From positions 9,779,273-9,843,272 of the forward strand of contig CM045767.1 in assembly GCA_025200525.1 (NCBI GenBank): 64,000 bases of DNA, in the 5' to 3' direction. The translations under genes were made by a program, and so were the position numbers. Below the pieces are notes generated by a model. It had not been told where the DNA came from. It did no database searches and saw nothing but the letters and a program-made list of their open reading frames with translations. This document shows, piece after piece, positions 12,922-23,725 of this stretch (position 1 is the first letter of the stretch; the number at the start of each line of letters is the position of its first letter). The stretch is from Camellia lanceoleosa. Lineage: Eukaryota > Streptophyta > Magnoliopsida > Ericales > Theaceae.

Positions 12922-13002
12922 TGGAGTCCTCTCTGCTAGTCCAGAATATGTTGTATCTTCGATTCCTATCGCCGGAGTTCGTCACAAAGCAAGCAGTGGT
13001 CT

Positions 13003-13019
13003 TCCCACAGACGGCGCCA
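13003..13019 (-). other. Primer binding site of element 1
   Basis: On the minus strand TGGCGCCGTCTGTGGGA lies two bases inside the LTR. It is identical to the PBS of element 2, as expected for Tat elements with this TGGCGCC-type primer site. Confidence 0.85.
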
Positions 13020-13260
13020 ATTGTGCGAGGGTGATTTCCGCACTATGAAGAAGGGTCAAACTTCGTGGACAAACAGCGTGCGCCAGGAATTGAAGATCTG
13101 CAAGGAATAACAAACGGTGAGGCTGCCTAATTGGGGTTTGGTCGGAAACCCCTCCGATGGTAAAGTCAGCAACTCAGGGAGAGGAAGAGGAAAGAATGCA
13201 GAGAGTGTGTCTGTGTTAAGTGTGTGGATTTTCGGATCCTTTGAGAGTGAATAGTGTTCA

Positions 13261-13270
13261 CCTTTTATAG
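13261..13270 (-). promoter_or_regulatory. TATA box of element 1 LTR promoter
   Basis: The minus strand reads CTATAAAAGG, a near-consensus plant TATA box in the LTR about 240 bp upstream of the PBS. Transcription would start near 13230 and run through the PBS into gag. Confidence 0.7.
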
Positions 13271-13324
13271 GAGAAGGTTGTTTGTCGTCCAAGTCCTTCT
13301 CTCTCCGCCATCTATCCAACGTGT

Positions 13325-13475
13325 CTTATTCATGATCGTCTCCCATTGGAGGAGGACGACCATTCCGCCTGACACTCGGGTGCAGATCTGTTTTGTTTGT
13401 CTCATTAGCGGACATCTCTCATTGGAGGAGGACGACCACTCCGCCTGTCATACAGATGTAGATCTGTCATATATG
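13325..13475. repeat. Tandem duplication in the LTR of element 1
   Basis: The block 'cattggaggaggacgaccat' with 'tccgcctg' and 'cagatctgt' near 13345 recurs near 13420. The block near 13600-13770 is a second repeat, with three copies of a ~65-bp unit around 'ccaacatgttg'. Confidence 0.7.
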
Positions 13476-13881
13476 CACCTTGTCCCTCTGTACCTCCATG
13501 TCTCCACGTTCTGTTCATATAGAGGGAGATGAGCAGAGTTGTTTGTCTCTTGTGGGCCCAAGAAAGATTTTCAATGAATTGGCCTTCTTTGAGTTAGCCT
13601 ACTCTAGAATGGTTGTCCAACCAGGAGGTCCAACATGTTGCTTACCTACTTCGGAGTGATTGTCTGTCCATCCAGAAGGTTCAACATGTTACTCAACCTA
13701 CTTTGGAGTGGTTGGCTGCCCATCTAGGAGATCCACCATGTTGGTCGGCCCACTTTGAAGTGACATTCATACATTGGGCCGAGCTCTTATGATTGTCTTG
13801 CTTCGGAGCAAATGTTGGCCATAGGGCCGAGGCCCAACCTAGCTCAACCTCGGAGTGAGCATCGCATTGGGCCTAGCATCA

Positions 13882-14715
13882 AAACTTGATTAATTTTTAC
13901 CCACTTCAAAGGGTAAATTAGACTTTTCATCCCATAATTTGACTTACATTTTTTTAATTCATTGAACATGAATGAGTTAACGAACAACCGTTTTGGCTAC
14001 CTTCAATAATCGCAACAATTTGTTATTTCAATGGGCACCCTTGCTTTGGATCTCATGAGCCATTAAATTAATATACAAAAAGAAAATAATTTAAATTTCA
14101 TGTGTTGAGTAAAGTTAACAAAAATTACGAGAAACTGAGATTATCGAATTCATCACCAAAATGAGACACCTATGTTCAACTAGACATTTCTACAGACATC
14201 TGGAGTAATTGGGCAATCGAATAATGGCATAATTTTATCTATTTACAGAGGTAGCTCTCAAGATAAATAATTAATACACATCATCTCCTAATGTTAATAG
14301 TGCGTTGACTGATTTACCGGGTCCAAGCAATTCAGTAAAAGGTCTGCACTGGAGTTTTTATCCAAGGGTTAGTCTTTGGTCAACAAAATGATCTAACATA
14401 TGAGCCAAAGGTCTCATTTAGTAGAGTTGTGGGAAAGTAATTATAACTTATAACTTAACAGTTTATGACTTATAACTGTGAACATAAGTTAATTTTTGAC
14501 TTATAAATTAAGTTTCTCCTCTCTCACTCAAAGAATAAGTTGATTTTTGACTTACAAAAAGCTATAAGCTGTATTGTTAAATTAAACCAAACACATCAAA
14601 ATAGCTTAAATTAAGCTAAAAGCTGAAATAAGCTGGAAATAAATCCTACCAAACAGAGCCAAAAACATTAATTAGTAGGCTAGAATGATTTGGTTATTTT
14701 GAATTATAAAATATT
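13882..14715. other. AT-rich intergenic DNA
   Basis: No gene is seen. A stretch at about 14431-14662, rich in 'taacttata' and 'ataagct' words and ending 'accaaacagagcc', looks like an old MITE, but I could not define its ends. Confidence 0.5.
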
Positions 14716-15060
14716 GGATAAATTATAAATACACTACCTGAAATTTGATTAAAATACAAATGGCCTTCTGTAATTTTAGAAATTATATTCTACCTCTTGA
14801 GGTTTCTAATTTCATAACAAATCACCCCTTGTATTAATAAATCATTAAGTCAATAAACAGTTTTTAATGATATTAGAAATATATTTAATTAATAATTTAA
14901 ATAATTTTATTATTATATAAGAGAACAATTATAAATTTTATTTTTTTAATTAATTCTGTTAAATAAAAAATTCTAACAGAGGAGTATTTATAATTTTCTA
15001 AACCATAAGAAACAATCTATACTTTAAATAAATTTTAGAAAATATATTTATAATTTACTC
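14716..15060. mobile_element. Mutator-type MITE with 9-bp TSD
   Basis: 345 bp with inverted ends: 'ggataaattataaatacac' on the left, and the reverse complement of the right end 'gagtaaattataaatatat'. Perfect 9-bp direct repeats TAAAATATT flank it at 14707-14715 and 15061-15069. A second copy lies at about 36220-36560. It has no coding capacity. A 9-bp duplication is the hallmark of Mutator-like elements. Confidence 0.9.
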
Positions 15061-15350
15061 TAAAATATTTAAAAACAATTAATATAATTAAAAATAGTGA
15101 CTGCTACACGAGAATGATTTAAGAGTAGGCCTAAAACAGCCTCGTGTTCTGTGAGATAACTTTTGCATTTTCTCTCTCTTGCCACTCTCACATGGCACTA
15201 TCCCTTATGTTTAACCAAGTGAAATCCGGATCTTCCGTCGCACTCTCCTACAATTCATTCCTGTAATCTTTTAAAACGGCGTCATTTTTTAAGGTTTTTT
15301 TTTTTTGTTTTCTTCTTCTTCTTCTTTCTTTCTTTCATTTCCAACACTAG

Positions 15351-15353
<3 letters not shown>

Positions 15354-15390
<37 letters not shown>
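15354..15390. repeat. (CT)n microsatellite
   Basis: About 18 CT dinucleotides, inside the Pack-MULE and just upstream of the captured fragment. The opposite (GA)n/(GAAA)n tract lies at 15818-15880. Confidence 0.95.
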
Positions 15391-15391
<1 letters not shown>

Positions 15392-15482
15392 ATTTCAGAT
15401 TACAAATTGAATCGGAGAGAGGAGCAACAATCATCGACCCAAACCCTCATTTTCCTCGGCCTTCCACGGTGGCGCCACTGCC

Positions 15483-15804
15483 TTGACCCAAACCACTCTC
15501 CCATGCGCCACCAACCTCCACCTCAAAACCACGATCTGGTCCGAACTTGGGGGCTTCGTCGGCGACCTCACCATTCTCATCTTCACTTCCCTCTACAACA
15601 TCTCCACCAGCCTCCTCTTCGACACGCCCATGCCCGTCCAACCCATGAAATCCATCACCAATGTCTCCATCTCCGAATCCCCACACCTCAACATATCCAC
15701 CGGCCTCCGAATCTCCATACCTCACTATCCCCCAAATCGCCTCCGCTGGAATCTCCACCGCCTCCGTACTCTTCCTCCTCGACGCCACTGGCCTCAACAA
15801 CTGA
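15483..15804 (+). pseudogene. MOT1-like: MOT1-type molybdate transporter fragment
   Basis: The first frame (from 15483) gives TIWSELGGFVGDL, then LIFTSLYNISTSLLF and PMPVQPMKSI. The last is the signature loop of plant MOT1 molybdate transporters of the SulP-related family. The second frame (ending at TGA 15802-15804) gives LTIPQIASAGISTASVLFLL, matching the next conserved segment. A frameshift near 15700-15725 separates the two. About 20 residues expected between GDL and LIFT are missing. The fragment covers roughly the first quarter of the roughly 450-residue family and cannot make a transporter. It lies between Mutator-type inverted repeats, so it is a captured copy and not a decayed resident gene. 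The family identification is from memory of the conserved motifs. Confidence 0.8.
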
Positions 15805-15813
15805 AACCCATCA

Positions 15814-15846
<33 letters not shown>

Positions 15847-15980
15847 AAGAAAGAAAGAAAGAAAGAAGAAAAGAAGGAAAAAAGAAAAAAAAAAAAAACC
15901 CTCCAAAACGACGTCATTTTGGAAGGCGACAGGAATGGTCTACAGGGGAGTGCGACGGAGGATCCGGATTCTAACCAAGT

Positions 15981-16352
15981 GGTATTTAGCACTTTTCTAA
16001 GCCCTTTTTAGGTGCAAGAGTGATTTACAGCCACCCTAGAATACATCGGAGGTGTCAATCCATCTTGACATTTTTGGCCTATATTGTGTCAGGTTTAGAT
16101 CCATCCCAAACCCTTTTAGTTAGGACTGAGTATAAAAACTTAAAAAAAACACAAACAGCTCCAATCTAAACCAAATTACATGGCATAATTTGGTTTTCTC
16201 AATGAACCGTTTGATTTTGATTTTTAAAATAGACAAACCGAATTCACAGTTCGGTTCGAAGGTTTTATAGTTATAAATTCAGTTGGAACCGAATCGGATC
16301 ACTTAGATTATATCTATAATTGGTTATCGAATGTAAGTACTAAAATATTTTA
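15981..16352. other. Intergenic DNA without a gene
   Basis: AT-rich with no coding signal. It includes 'gaaccg/ttcggtt' words near 16200-16300 that recur near 16910-17050 in opposite sense, perhaps a very old repeat. Confidence 0.5.
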
Positions 16353-16728
16353 GGGTAAATTACACTTACACCGCCTGAGGTTTGGATTAAATACATATCA
16401 CTGCTTAACGTTTAAGAAATTACACTAACCCTATCATTGTAATTATTTAGACGGAATTAACATTGGTATCAAAAAGACATTAAATTCATAAACTCTCTCT
16501 TCTCTTGCTTTGCTTTACTTCTTCTTTTTTTTTTTTTTTCTTTTCTTTTCTTTATTCTTTTTTAATGTCATTTTCTCTTTTTTTTACCAAGAGTTATTGC
16601 TTTTTATATAAGTAGAGAAATTTGTGAAATGAGACTGTTAACCACAAAGGTGAAAATGTAATTTTTCAAACGTCAAGAAAGTGATATGTATTAAACCTAA
16701 CCTCAGGGGGTGTGAGTGTAATTTACCC
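16353..16728. mobile_element. Mutator-type MITE with 9-bp TSD (second family)
   Basis: 376 bp. The left end is 'gggtaaattacacttacacc', and the reverse complement of the right end is 'gggtaaattacactcacacc'. The inverted repeat continues for about 75 bp through 'ctgaggtt', 'aatacatatcact' and 'aaattaca'. The flanking 9-bp direct repeat AATATTTTA (16344-16352 and 16729-16737) is exact. It is non-coding, with an AT/T-rich centre. Confidence 0.92.
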
Positions 16729-17438
16729 AATATTTTATTAGTATCAATATATATATATATATATATTATAACTCTCTACTATTATAAGTTTATTTTTGTA
16801 TAATGATGAAACTAATTTTAAACAATCGTGTAAACAATTCTTAGATTGTAAATAATATTTTGTAATCATATTGTGAATAATGCTAATATTTTTAAAATTC
16901 GTGGTTCCAAATAGAATCGAACCATGAGTTAATGGTTCAGTTCGAATTAGTTTCAAAGATTTTCATTGATTGATTTGGTTTCAAATTTGATAGAACTGTA
17001 AATCATGAATTGATCTTGATTTATGACTAAATCGAATCAATCTGAACCATGCGCATCTCTACTTTTAGAAGAAAAAAAAAAAAACCATAAGTCCCATTTA
17101 ACATACATTTCTTTGTGAACAATGCCTATGTATTCAAAAAATTTATAAATTTTCTCAAAAGTGAGTAGCAGTGTAGATTTAAAATTGATATAATGGGGGG
17201 CCATATTCAAAATGAATGAGACACATTCTCCGTTTCATGTAATTTGGGCATGTAAAGTTCACCGTAATTCTCACATCGATAATCTGAACTGTTTATTTTT
17301 TATACTATAACATGTGGATCATTCATGAAAAAAAAAATAACAATTATAGGCAAGTTAGTTTATAGCATTTATCTAATAAAAAAAATGAACAACAAATATT
17401 TGTTAAACTATACCCAACTTCAGAAGTTTTCATTCTGA
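16729..17438. other. AT-rich intergenic DNA
   Basis: No gene is seen. A (TA)n tract lies at 16746-16766 and poly-A runs near 17071-17085. Confidence 0.5.
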
Positions 17439-17659
17439 GGCTTCGTTTGGCAACTGAACATTTTAGTTAAAAAGTTACTAAATTAGCCAAAAAGCCAACA
17501 ACTCATACCAAAAAGTCAAAGATTCTCTTTTCTCTCTACTTTTTGCACATCTTTTCGTAAAAAGCTAAAAAGTCATCCCAAACATACTAGTTTTTTTTAA
17601 CTCATATTTTAGCCAAATAGCCAAAAAGTTACTAAATTAGCCTGTTCCCAAACGAGGCC
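17439..17659. mobile_element. Short MITE with GGCYTCGTTTGG ends
   Basis: The left end is 'ggcttcgtttgg', and the reverse complement of the right end is 'ggcctcgtttgg'. Internal words 'aaaaagttactaaattag' occur near both ends. The copy at 23875-24090 shares most of the interior ('ttttctctctactttttgca', 'cccaaacatacta'). A short direct repeat CTGA flanks it, too short to assign the superfamily (hAT or PIF/Harbinger). Confidence 0.7.
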
Positions 17660-18834
17660 TGAGAGTTGGATACAGAGTATAGTTTTAAAATTATATTTCC
17701 AAAGTATGACTTCAAATAATTTATTATAATCATTTTTTCTTTTCTTTTTTTTTTTAAAATCAGATTTCCACAACACGAATTTAGACTTGAAGTCACAATA
17801 TGAATTTGACAAATAAGCTTAAAATTACTTGAGTTTGAGAAATATAATTTAAAATTTTGAACATTTTTAGAAATTGTGTGGAAATAATTCAAATAATGTG
17901 TTTGAGATCTCAAATAGATATACCTACAGCATCTCAACATTTTTTTCGAAGTCAATTATATTGTTTATCCCTCTAGTTTAAACGAAACCAATATAGGTTT
18001 AATTTGAATAATTTCAACCTTACATTTTTTATTGTGTTGCAACATTGTTCCTTCATTACTTACTATTAAAATTTTGAACAAAAAATGTGTGCAACCTAAA
18101 TGAAATTTTAAAAAAAAAAAAAAAAAACTACAATTACTACTAATATAATGAAAAAATTACACCAATAATCCTTACATTCCTTTTAAATTTCACTTTAATT
18201 ACTCTGGCTTTGTACATAATCTTCTTCTATCCAAAATGTTAAACTGTGCATGACAAATAAAAAATATTATAAAAAAATAAAAAGTATAAAATTTAAATTA
18301 TTCAAATTGAAACTATAAAGATTAAAGATTAAAGTTGTGTCTCAATCATTAATTTGAGTAAGAATTTTTTTTTAAAAAAAATATGAATAAAATATGACTC
18401 TATTTCACCTACTTTATTTTCTTTTACTTTTTCTAAATTTCTATCAAAATTCATAATCCAAGCATAACCTAAAATGACACTTCTGGTAAACTACGACAGT
18501 CAATGTTGTAATTTACATTTTTTTGGAATACCCCTTGACCTAATTTTTTGAAAATGTTGTAATTACTTTTTTTGGGATACCCTTTAACCTAATTTGATGA
18601 TTCTACGAAATTCATTGAACATGAATAAGTTAATAAAATGAACACTTAACAAATGTATCAACAATTTACTGTAGGATGCGCCTGGCTACCTAGGCTAACC
18701 CCTGATTCTTCACAATCCTTTGTTTCTATACACAGAATAAACATGAAACATATGAACACCAAATGCAAAGTATGATATGCCTAAGGTGAAAATAAATTTA
18801 AGGAATAGATTTTTTTGCAACGGATCGTCGATGG
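17660..18834. other. Intergenic DNA downstream of the RCC1 gene
   Basis: AT-rich with homopolymer runs and no gene signal. The 3' UTR and polyadenylation site of the minus-strand RCC1 gene should lie in the right end (about 18600-18834), but I cannot fix the site. Two similar phrases with 'tacccYttRacctaattt' (near 18528 and 18580) form a small duplication. Confidence 0.5.
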
Positions 18835-21800
18835 CTAGCCGAGATCAATGTCGACCCGCTCGGGATTTCCCCTTTCGGTCTGGTTTGCAGCAAGCTCTAC
18901 ACCCAGCTGGCCTTTGTCACCCGAGCCAAAGGCGTATAACGTACCAGATTCAGTGAGCGCAAATGTGTGGGCGTTCCAGTATATCGAATTAGTGAGGCTA
19001 ATCTGTACCACCCGCTCGTTCAATTGCTTTAGCGATGTCACAATTTCTGGGCTTAGAACATTTGTGTGGCTATTCACCTGCACAAAAACAACGGAAACAA
19101 GTATCATTTTTCAGCCATATCCCTAATCCATTCACAAACACCCACACTCTTAATTTTATGGGCAAGAAATTCCCCACACTCAAGAACATTATAGACACGC
19201 AACTCAGCACCATGGTATCATTTTACACTGTTCTACACGTCAAAACATTCAAGAATTTGTTTCATCTCTTTCGCAAATCAGCACGGACACATACATAACA
19301 GCTATCGTGTCAATCAAATTATGCCATCGGTTTGGGATCAGCTAAAAAAACTGTTTCTGACTAAATAAGCCAAAAAGCAAAAACCTGTTTGGAAAGAGCT
19401 TAAAAAAAAAAAAAAAAAAACACACAACACTTTTAGCAATTCCCAAACATACCAGCATTTTTAGCCAATGACAAAGAGCTTATCAGCAATAGAGACCATA
19501 AGGGAATGTACTAATCACCTTAGTGAGAATAACATGGAATTTGAAACCAAACATACAGAGATGTGCAAAGAAGAAGCTAGATACAGGGAGAGCAACAAGG
19601 ACTGAAAGAAACAACAAACCAATTATGTTTCCATACTAACTTCACAATCAGTCCACGTTTCAAACACAATATTTGGTATCATTAAGACGCAAGCATTAAA
19701 ATCACATTATAGAAGGTAGTTGACGACTTCGAGAATAGCATATACGGAAGGACCTGTTCATATACCCTAGGAATCATGCCAAATCCTGTGGCCAAGCCTA
19801 GTAAATCAAGTTTTTAATTATTTCCAAAATACAGTAGGAGAAACACAGACCTGCCCATCGGCGCCACCAGTATTATGTCCAAGACTGGACGATTCTCCAC
19901 ATCCAAACGAGTATACATCACCATCTTCAGACACCACAAACGTTGTATAATCTCCTGTAGCAACGTGAATCGCTTTGACATCACTCAATGACTCCACCAC
20001 CTTAGGAACTGATTCACAATCTTCGTTCCCATGACCCAAGCACCCATACCGTCCCCAACCCCATGTGCACACCCTTCCATCCTTCCCCACCACAGCAGCG
20101 TGCCAAGCACCAGCAGCAACCACCACAGGCTGTAGATTCAAAGTCCGAAACTGTTCGATCAATCTTGGGTACTTCTCATCGGTTCTTGTACCATGTCCAA
20201 GCTTCCCACCCAATCCACATCCAACAGAGTACACTGACCTGATTTGTTATCCAAAGAACAACAATATATAAGGATTTGTTAAAGTATTACTACAAATTGT
20301 TGTTTTTGATGCTACAAGGTTCGACACACTAAGGCTATGTTTGAATTTTGGGTTTGCCAGGAATTTGCGGAGAACTACGAAGCACACACTTCTGTGGAGG
20401 CATGTCGTGTCAGACTCCACTGACACTTTAAATTATGTTTTGATCATACTTCTATTATCTTTAAACAAATTCATATATATATATATGACATAATAAATTT
20501 GTAAAAATATAAATTTTAATGTGTCCCAAGCCAAGTCCTGTCCTACATTTCTTTAAAAATTGACATGTTAGCACTTTTGTGTCATGTTGTGTGTCCATGT
20601 CTATGATGCTTAGGTGGAGGGGGGGAAAAAATAAAAAATCATTTTTCCCTTCCCTTTACTTTTCCTTCCACAAATTCAAAATCCAAATATGAAACAGTAT
20701 ATTTGGAAACTCTTGTCAAGGGATGAACAAGAAGCTCACATGCCGCTAGGTTGACAAGCCAAAGCAAGAAGGTAACAGTATCCAGCTGCAATTTGAACCA
20801 CCGGTATATTCTCTAGTGCTCCCAGTAAAGGATAGGGTTCCAAATCATTTGGTTCTGTTTGGTGACCGAGTTTGCTTTCATTGCCCCAAGAAAATGTATA
20901 AACCCTTCCTTCCCTTGACAATACAGCAGTGAAGAAATTTGCTATTGCAGCTTGCACCACAAATATGTTTTTCAAAGACTCCACCAGCTGTGGGGCAGTA
21001 ACTAGTCTACTTCCTTGAGCTCCATACTCAGCTTCCCCAAAGGAGTCTTTTCCAAAGGCATAGACCTGCCCGGAATCACTAATCAGCATTGTCCGGCCAG
21101 CCCCAGCAGTGGCTTGAATAATACGAATGCCTTGAAGTGATCTGCAACAAAACCAGTTCAATTAAATTTTCTCCTAACCAAACCATTCACTTCGTATATT
21201 CTTGCTTCTACATTATTACAGCAAAAACAACAACAAACTAAGTTGTGTGCCACGCAAATGGGGCTGGCAAAATAAATTCTTTTTTGCCATACTACTCTGC
21301 CGAGGGCTATACACTAAATTAAATTAAAGGGATTAATATCTTTTTTAAGGTCTTCCTCTCCTAAAATTTCCATTTACTGTGATCATATCACTCTTCCTTA
21401 CTATTGCATCTACAGGTCTTCTAAATTATTGAGTATAAAATTATAGAAACTTAGCAACCTAATTTGACGAGGCCGCCACTCCTCTTCTGTAGTGCCATGC
21501 CCTAGCTGTCCTGAGCTGTTAGACCCAAATGAATAAACACCACCTTTTGAAGTCACAGCAATACTGTGGCCTGGCCCTGCTATAGCTTGCGATTTCTCTC
21601 TCCTTGACCATGCTTCTCCAGCCAGCAAGAATCTTAGGACCAGTTTCCATGAGCCCCCACATCTTTGCTTCAAATCTTGGCATTCCTCCACTGTCATTGG
21701 CTTAAATATGGCTCTCTTTCGGCACATATCCAAAGCAGCAAGCTCTGATAAGGACAGCTCATTGTCCGGGGCAAAGTTTGCAGGCTGCCTGAAGAAAGAA

Positions 21801-22132
21801 CAAGTTGCCTACACAACACACACCATTACAATTCAATCAGCAGAATCATCAATTCTAATGTCAACAAAGAGTTTCATTACTAGAAAGTAAAGAAAAAGAG
21901 CACTTGCCTCTAAACTAGCAAGATCGTGAGGATCCAAATTACATGCAGTAAGGACATGAAGAACAATAGAGGGATTGGTTGACAATGGAAAGTCTCCGGG
22001 ACATTCATTGCCAAAGCAATGTCGTTGTTGTCGTTGCAATGTGGGTACACTAGAGGTTACAAGGGCAGTGATTGGTTGCTCGGGAAGATTATGGTATTGG
22101 ATAGTTGGGGTTCCACTCGTTGAGGCGTCCAT
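18835..22132 (-). CDS. RCC1-repeat family protein, five exons, 535 aa
   Basis: My model joins 22132-21908, 21808-21459, 21141-20740, 20238-19851 and 19077-18835, giving 1608 bp with every junction in phase. I use the ATG at 22130-22132 (MDASTSG), since the upstream in-frame codon is GTG. Residues 1-100 hold an F-box-like stretch (PSIVLHVLTACNLD, ATCSFFRQP). From about 150 to the end there are about seven RCC1 blades, for example GPGHSIAV...GQLGHG, GAWHAAVV...GCLGHG and NAHTFALT...GQLG, forming a beta-propeller. The Trp motifs of the UV-B receptor UVR8 are not present, so it is not UVR8. The architecture and length match an Arabidopsis RCC1-family protein I recall as At3g26100; its biochemical role is not established. 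All exons are open and splice sites are consensus except the GC donor of intron 1, so the gene looks functional. A MITE-like insertion sits in intron 4 (about 19330-19480). Confidence 0.9.
21809..21907 (-). other. GC-AG intron 1 of the RCC1 gene
   Basis: The donor reads AG|GCAAGT on the minus strand (GC at 21907-21906) and the acceptor TGTGTAG|GCAACT (AG at 21810-21809). Only this pairing gives the in-frame junction LE|ATCSFF expected for the family. GC donors with an otherwise perfect consensus are the usual rare plant class. Confidence 0.75.
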
Positions 22133-23390
22133 GGGCACTGCTCAATTGCGCAGTGCCCAGAATAGGCAAAGGAGAAGATCTATACTGCTGGAATTGAAGT
22201 GTAAAAATTACTATACATTGAGTCAAACAGTGGACAGTACATACAGATTGTAAAATTCAATCTTCCAATTTTCTAACTAATAAGAATTTCAAGTATCTAC
22301 CTTAAATTATGTACTGGTCAGAGAATTTCAGGTATCACACCTACACACAAAACACATTATCATAAACACACATTTTATCGGACCGAAGTGGATAACAAAG
22401 CTTATCAAAAGCAAAATTGAGACAATGAAGTGCTGCAAACTAATAACAGAGGTGTCAAAGATCAAAAGAGAACTTTGGGACTCAATTTTAAGATACCAAA
22501 CATCCCCAATTCAGACCATCCAAATCAAGAGGCACAAGTATGGACAAAGATAGAATCTCAAAACAGCGAAACCAGTAATGGAAAGTGTAAATGATTTGCA
22601 AGTATGATCAAACAAGAAAATCAAACATAGATACACCAAAAATGAAGAAATCAGTCAGTATTTTTTTATTATTTTATTATTCTTATTTCAAAGAATAGGA
22701 GAGGGTATTCTACTCACACAATGGGGAAAACTGCCAAATGAAGAATACTAATCATTCAAAAATGGATATTCCAAATCAAAAAGAAACCCAAAAGGAAAGG
22801 AATTTCCACTCAGAAAGATATGCTTCAATTCAGGTAATAATCTATGGAAACCCAACAACTCAGATTTCATAAATCTAAACAAAACCAATCAGATACAAAC
22901 CCAGAACAAAGATTACACTTTACAAAACAATTCTTCACAAAAATCAACCAAAAAAAATTCTGATCGTTCAACGGGACAAAGATCAAAGTTATCATCAGAC
23001 AATCAGTTAATCCCATGAAAACAAACAAGTAAAAACTGAAAATTATCACACAATCACAAATGGGTTACTGTTGAATCTGTGCATTACGATTGTTACAGAT
23101 CGAAGAATCAAAGATTACATATCATAGAAACCCAAGATTCCTCAAAAACCCAGATGAAATTCGTCAATATTTCTGATTTTTTCACCAAAACAGCAAAGTT
23201 ACAGATCAAATTGAAGAGTGCGGCAATGGGTATCTGATCAAAAGTAGTCTGGAGTGATTGCTTCTCAGGAAAAAATTAGAAAATATGAATCGTTGATGGG
23301 ATGTGAGGAAGAAATTCAAAAGAAAGAGAGAGAAAGAGAGAATTTTTACGCTTTTGATGAGGAGTGAATGGGATTTGAGGTGATATTTTT
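22133..23390 (-). other. 5' leader of the RCC1 gene, probably with a leader intron
   Basis: There is no ORF of note. On the minus strand a T-rich stretch ending in 'caattccag' (about 22188-22196) could be the acceptor of a leader intron. A CT-rich region (23270-23350, minus strand 'ttctctctttctctctctt') looks like the start of the transcript. The donor was not resolved. Confidence 0.45.
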
Positions 23391-23416
23391 AGCTTTATAT
23401 ATATATTTATTTATAT
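23391..23416 (-). promoter_or_regulatory. TATA-rich core promoter candidate for the RCC1 gene
   Basis: On the minus strand 'aaataaatatatatataaag' lies about 40 bp upstream of the CT-rich putative transcript start. The position and composition fit a plant core promoter. The evidence is compositional only. Confidence 0.45.
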
Positions 23417-23542
23417 TGCTGAATTGGGTGGTTCTGTTGTGTACGTTTTTCAAGGGGTACGAGAGGAGATGAGGTGTCTCATGGGTGGGTGATGGGATTG
23501 AAGAAGGCCCTGTGCTCTTGCATACACATGTATGTATTCTAT

Positions 23543-23725
23543 GGGCTAGTTTGGCATAACCTAAATAAGTTAAAAAGTCAAAAAGTTACTATCTTATTTA
23601 AGTCACATCATCTTATTTAAATCACATCACCTCTCTAATACATCACATCAAACCCAACCCAAACGCAATCCAAACCCACCAATAAATTAAAAAGTACACT
23701 TTTTTAAGACATCCCAAACCAACCC
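23543..23725. mobile_element. Short MITE, 'gggctagtttgg' type
   Basis: The left end is 'gggctagtttggcat', and the reverse complement of the right end is 'gggttggtttgggat'. A possible TAT 3-bp direct repeat flanks it. It is non-coding and lies upstream of the RCC1 promoter. Confidence 0.6.

Larger units (their letters stand above)
3813..13881 (-). mobile_element. Tat-lineage (Retand-like) Ty3/gypsy retrotransposon 1, 3' end missing
   Basis: Minus-strand element. It has a 5' LTR (13022-13881), a PBS (13003-13019), gag-pol (12921-7352) and a long 3' region (7351-3813) that carries a remnant antisense gene. Retand-like Tat features are the archaeal-type second RNase H after the normal RNase H, the PBS of TGGCGCCGTCTG type, and an antisense ORF between pol and the 3' LTR. 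No second copy of the 13022-13881 LTR occurs to the left within the window. The element stops abruptly at 3812, where an unrelated giant LTR begins, so I infer it was interrupted there. The left boundary of the element as a whole is therefore unknown. Confidence 0.8.
13022..13881 (-). mobile_element. 5' LTR of element 1 (860 bp)
   Basis: It starts (minus strand) TGATGCTAGG at 13881 and ends CGCACA at 13022, directly before the PBS. The length agrees with the 869/872-bp LTRs of element 2. The outer edge is inferred from the TG...CA rule and the length, because no partner LTR is present to confirm it; AAACT at 13882-13886 would be the target duplication. Confidence 0.75.
15221..15971. mobile_element. 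Pack-MULE carrying a molybdate-transporter gene fragment
   Basis: Inverted repeats of about 90 bp bound this 751-bp element. The left end reads 'gaaatccggatcttccgtcg', and the reverse complement of the right end 'gaatccggatcctccgtcgc'. They continue through 'cattcctgt' and 'aaaacgRcgtc' to A/T tracts near 15311 and 15882. A 9-bp direct repeat TAACCAAGT flanks the element (15212-15220 and 15972-15980). Long inverted ends plus a 9-bp duplication are diagnostic of Mutator-like elements. The inside holds no transposase but a piece of a host gene (15483-15804), which defines a Pack-MULE. A CT microsatellite (15354-15390) and a GA/GAAA microsatellite (15818-15880) flank the captured piece. Confidence 0.85.

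Noticed and set aside
15305..16000. 231-codon plus-strand and 181-codon minus-strand ORFs
   Set aside because: They span CT and GA microsatellites and read the captured MOT1 piece in wrong frames. Only the MOT1 frames show homology.
13930..18650. Shared phrase 'ttcattgaacatgaat' plus flanks near 13957 and 18610
   Set aside because: Only about 23 bases match, with no extension. Too short to call a repeat or duplication.
18835..22132. Calling the RCC1 gene the UV-B receptor UVR8
   Set aside because: The GWRHT-type tryptophan motifs are not seen and the F-box-like N-terminal region differs. Length and architecture fit another RCC1-family protein.
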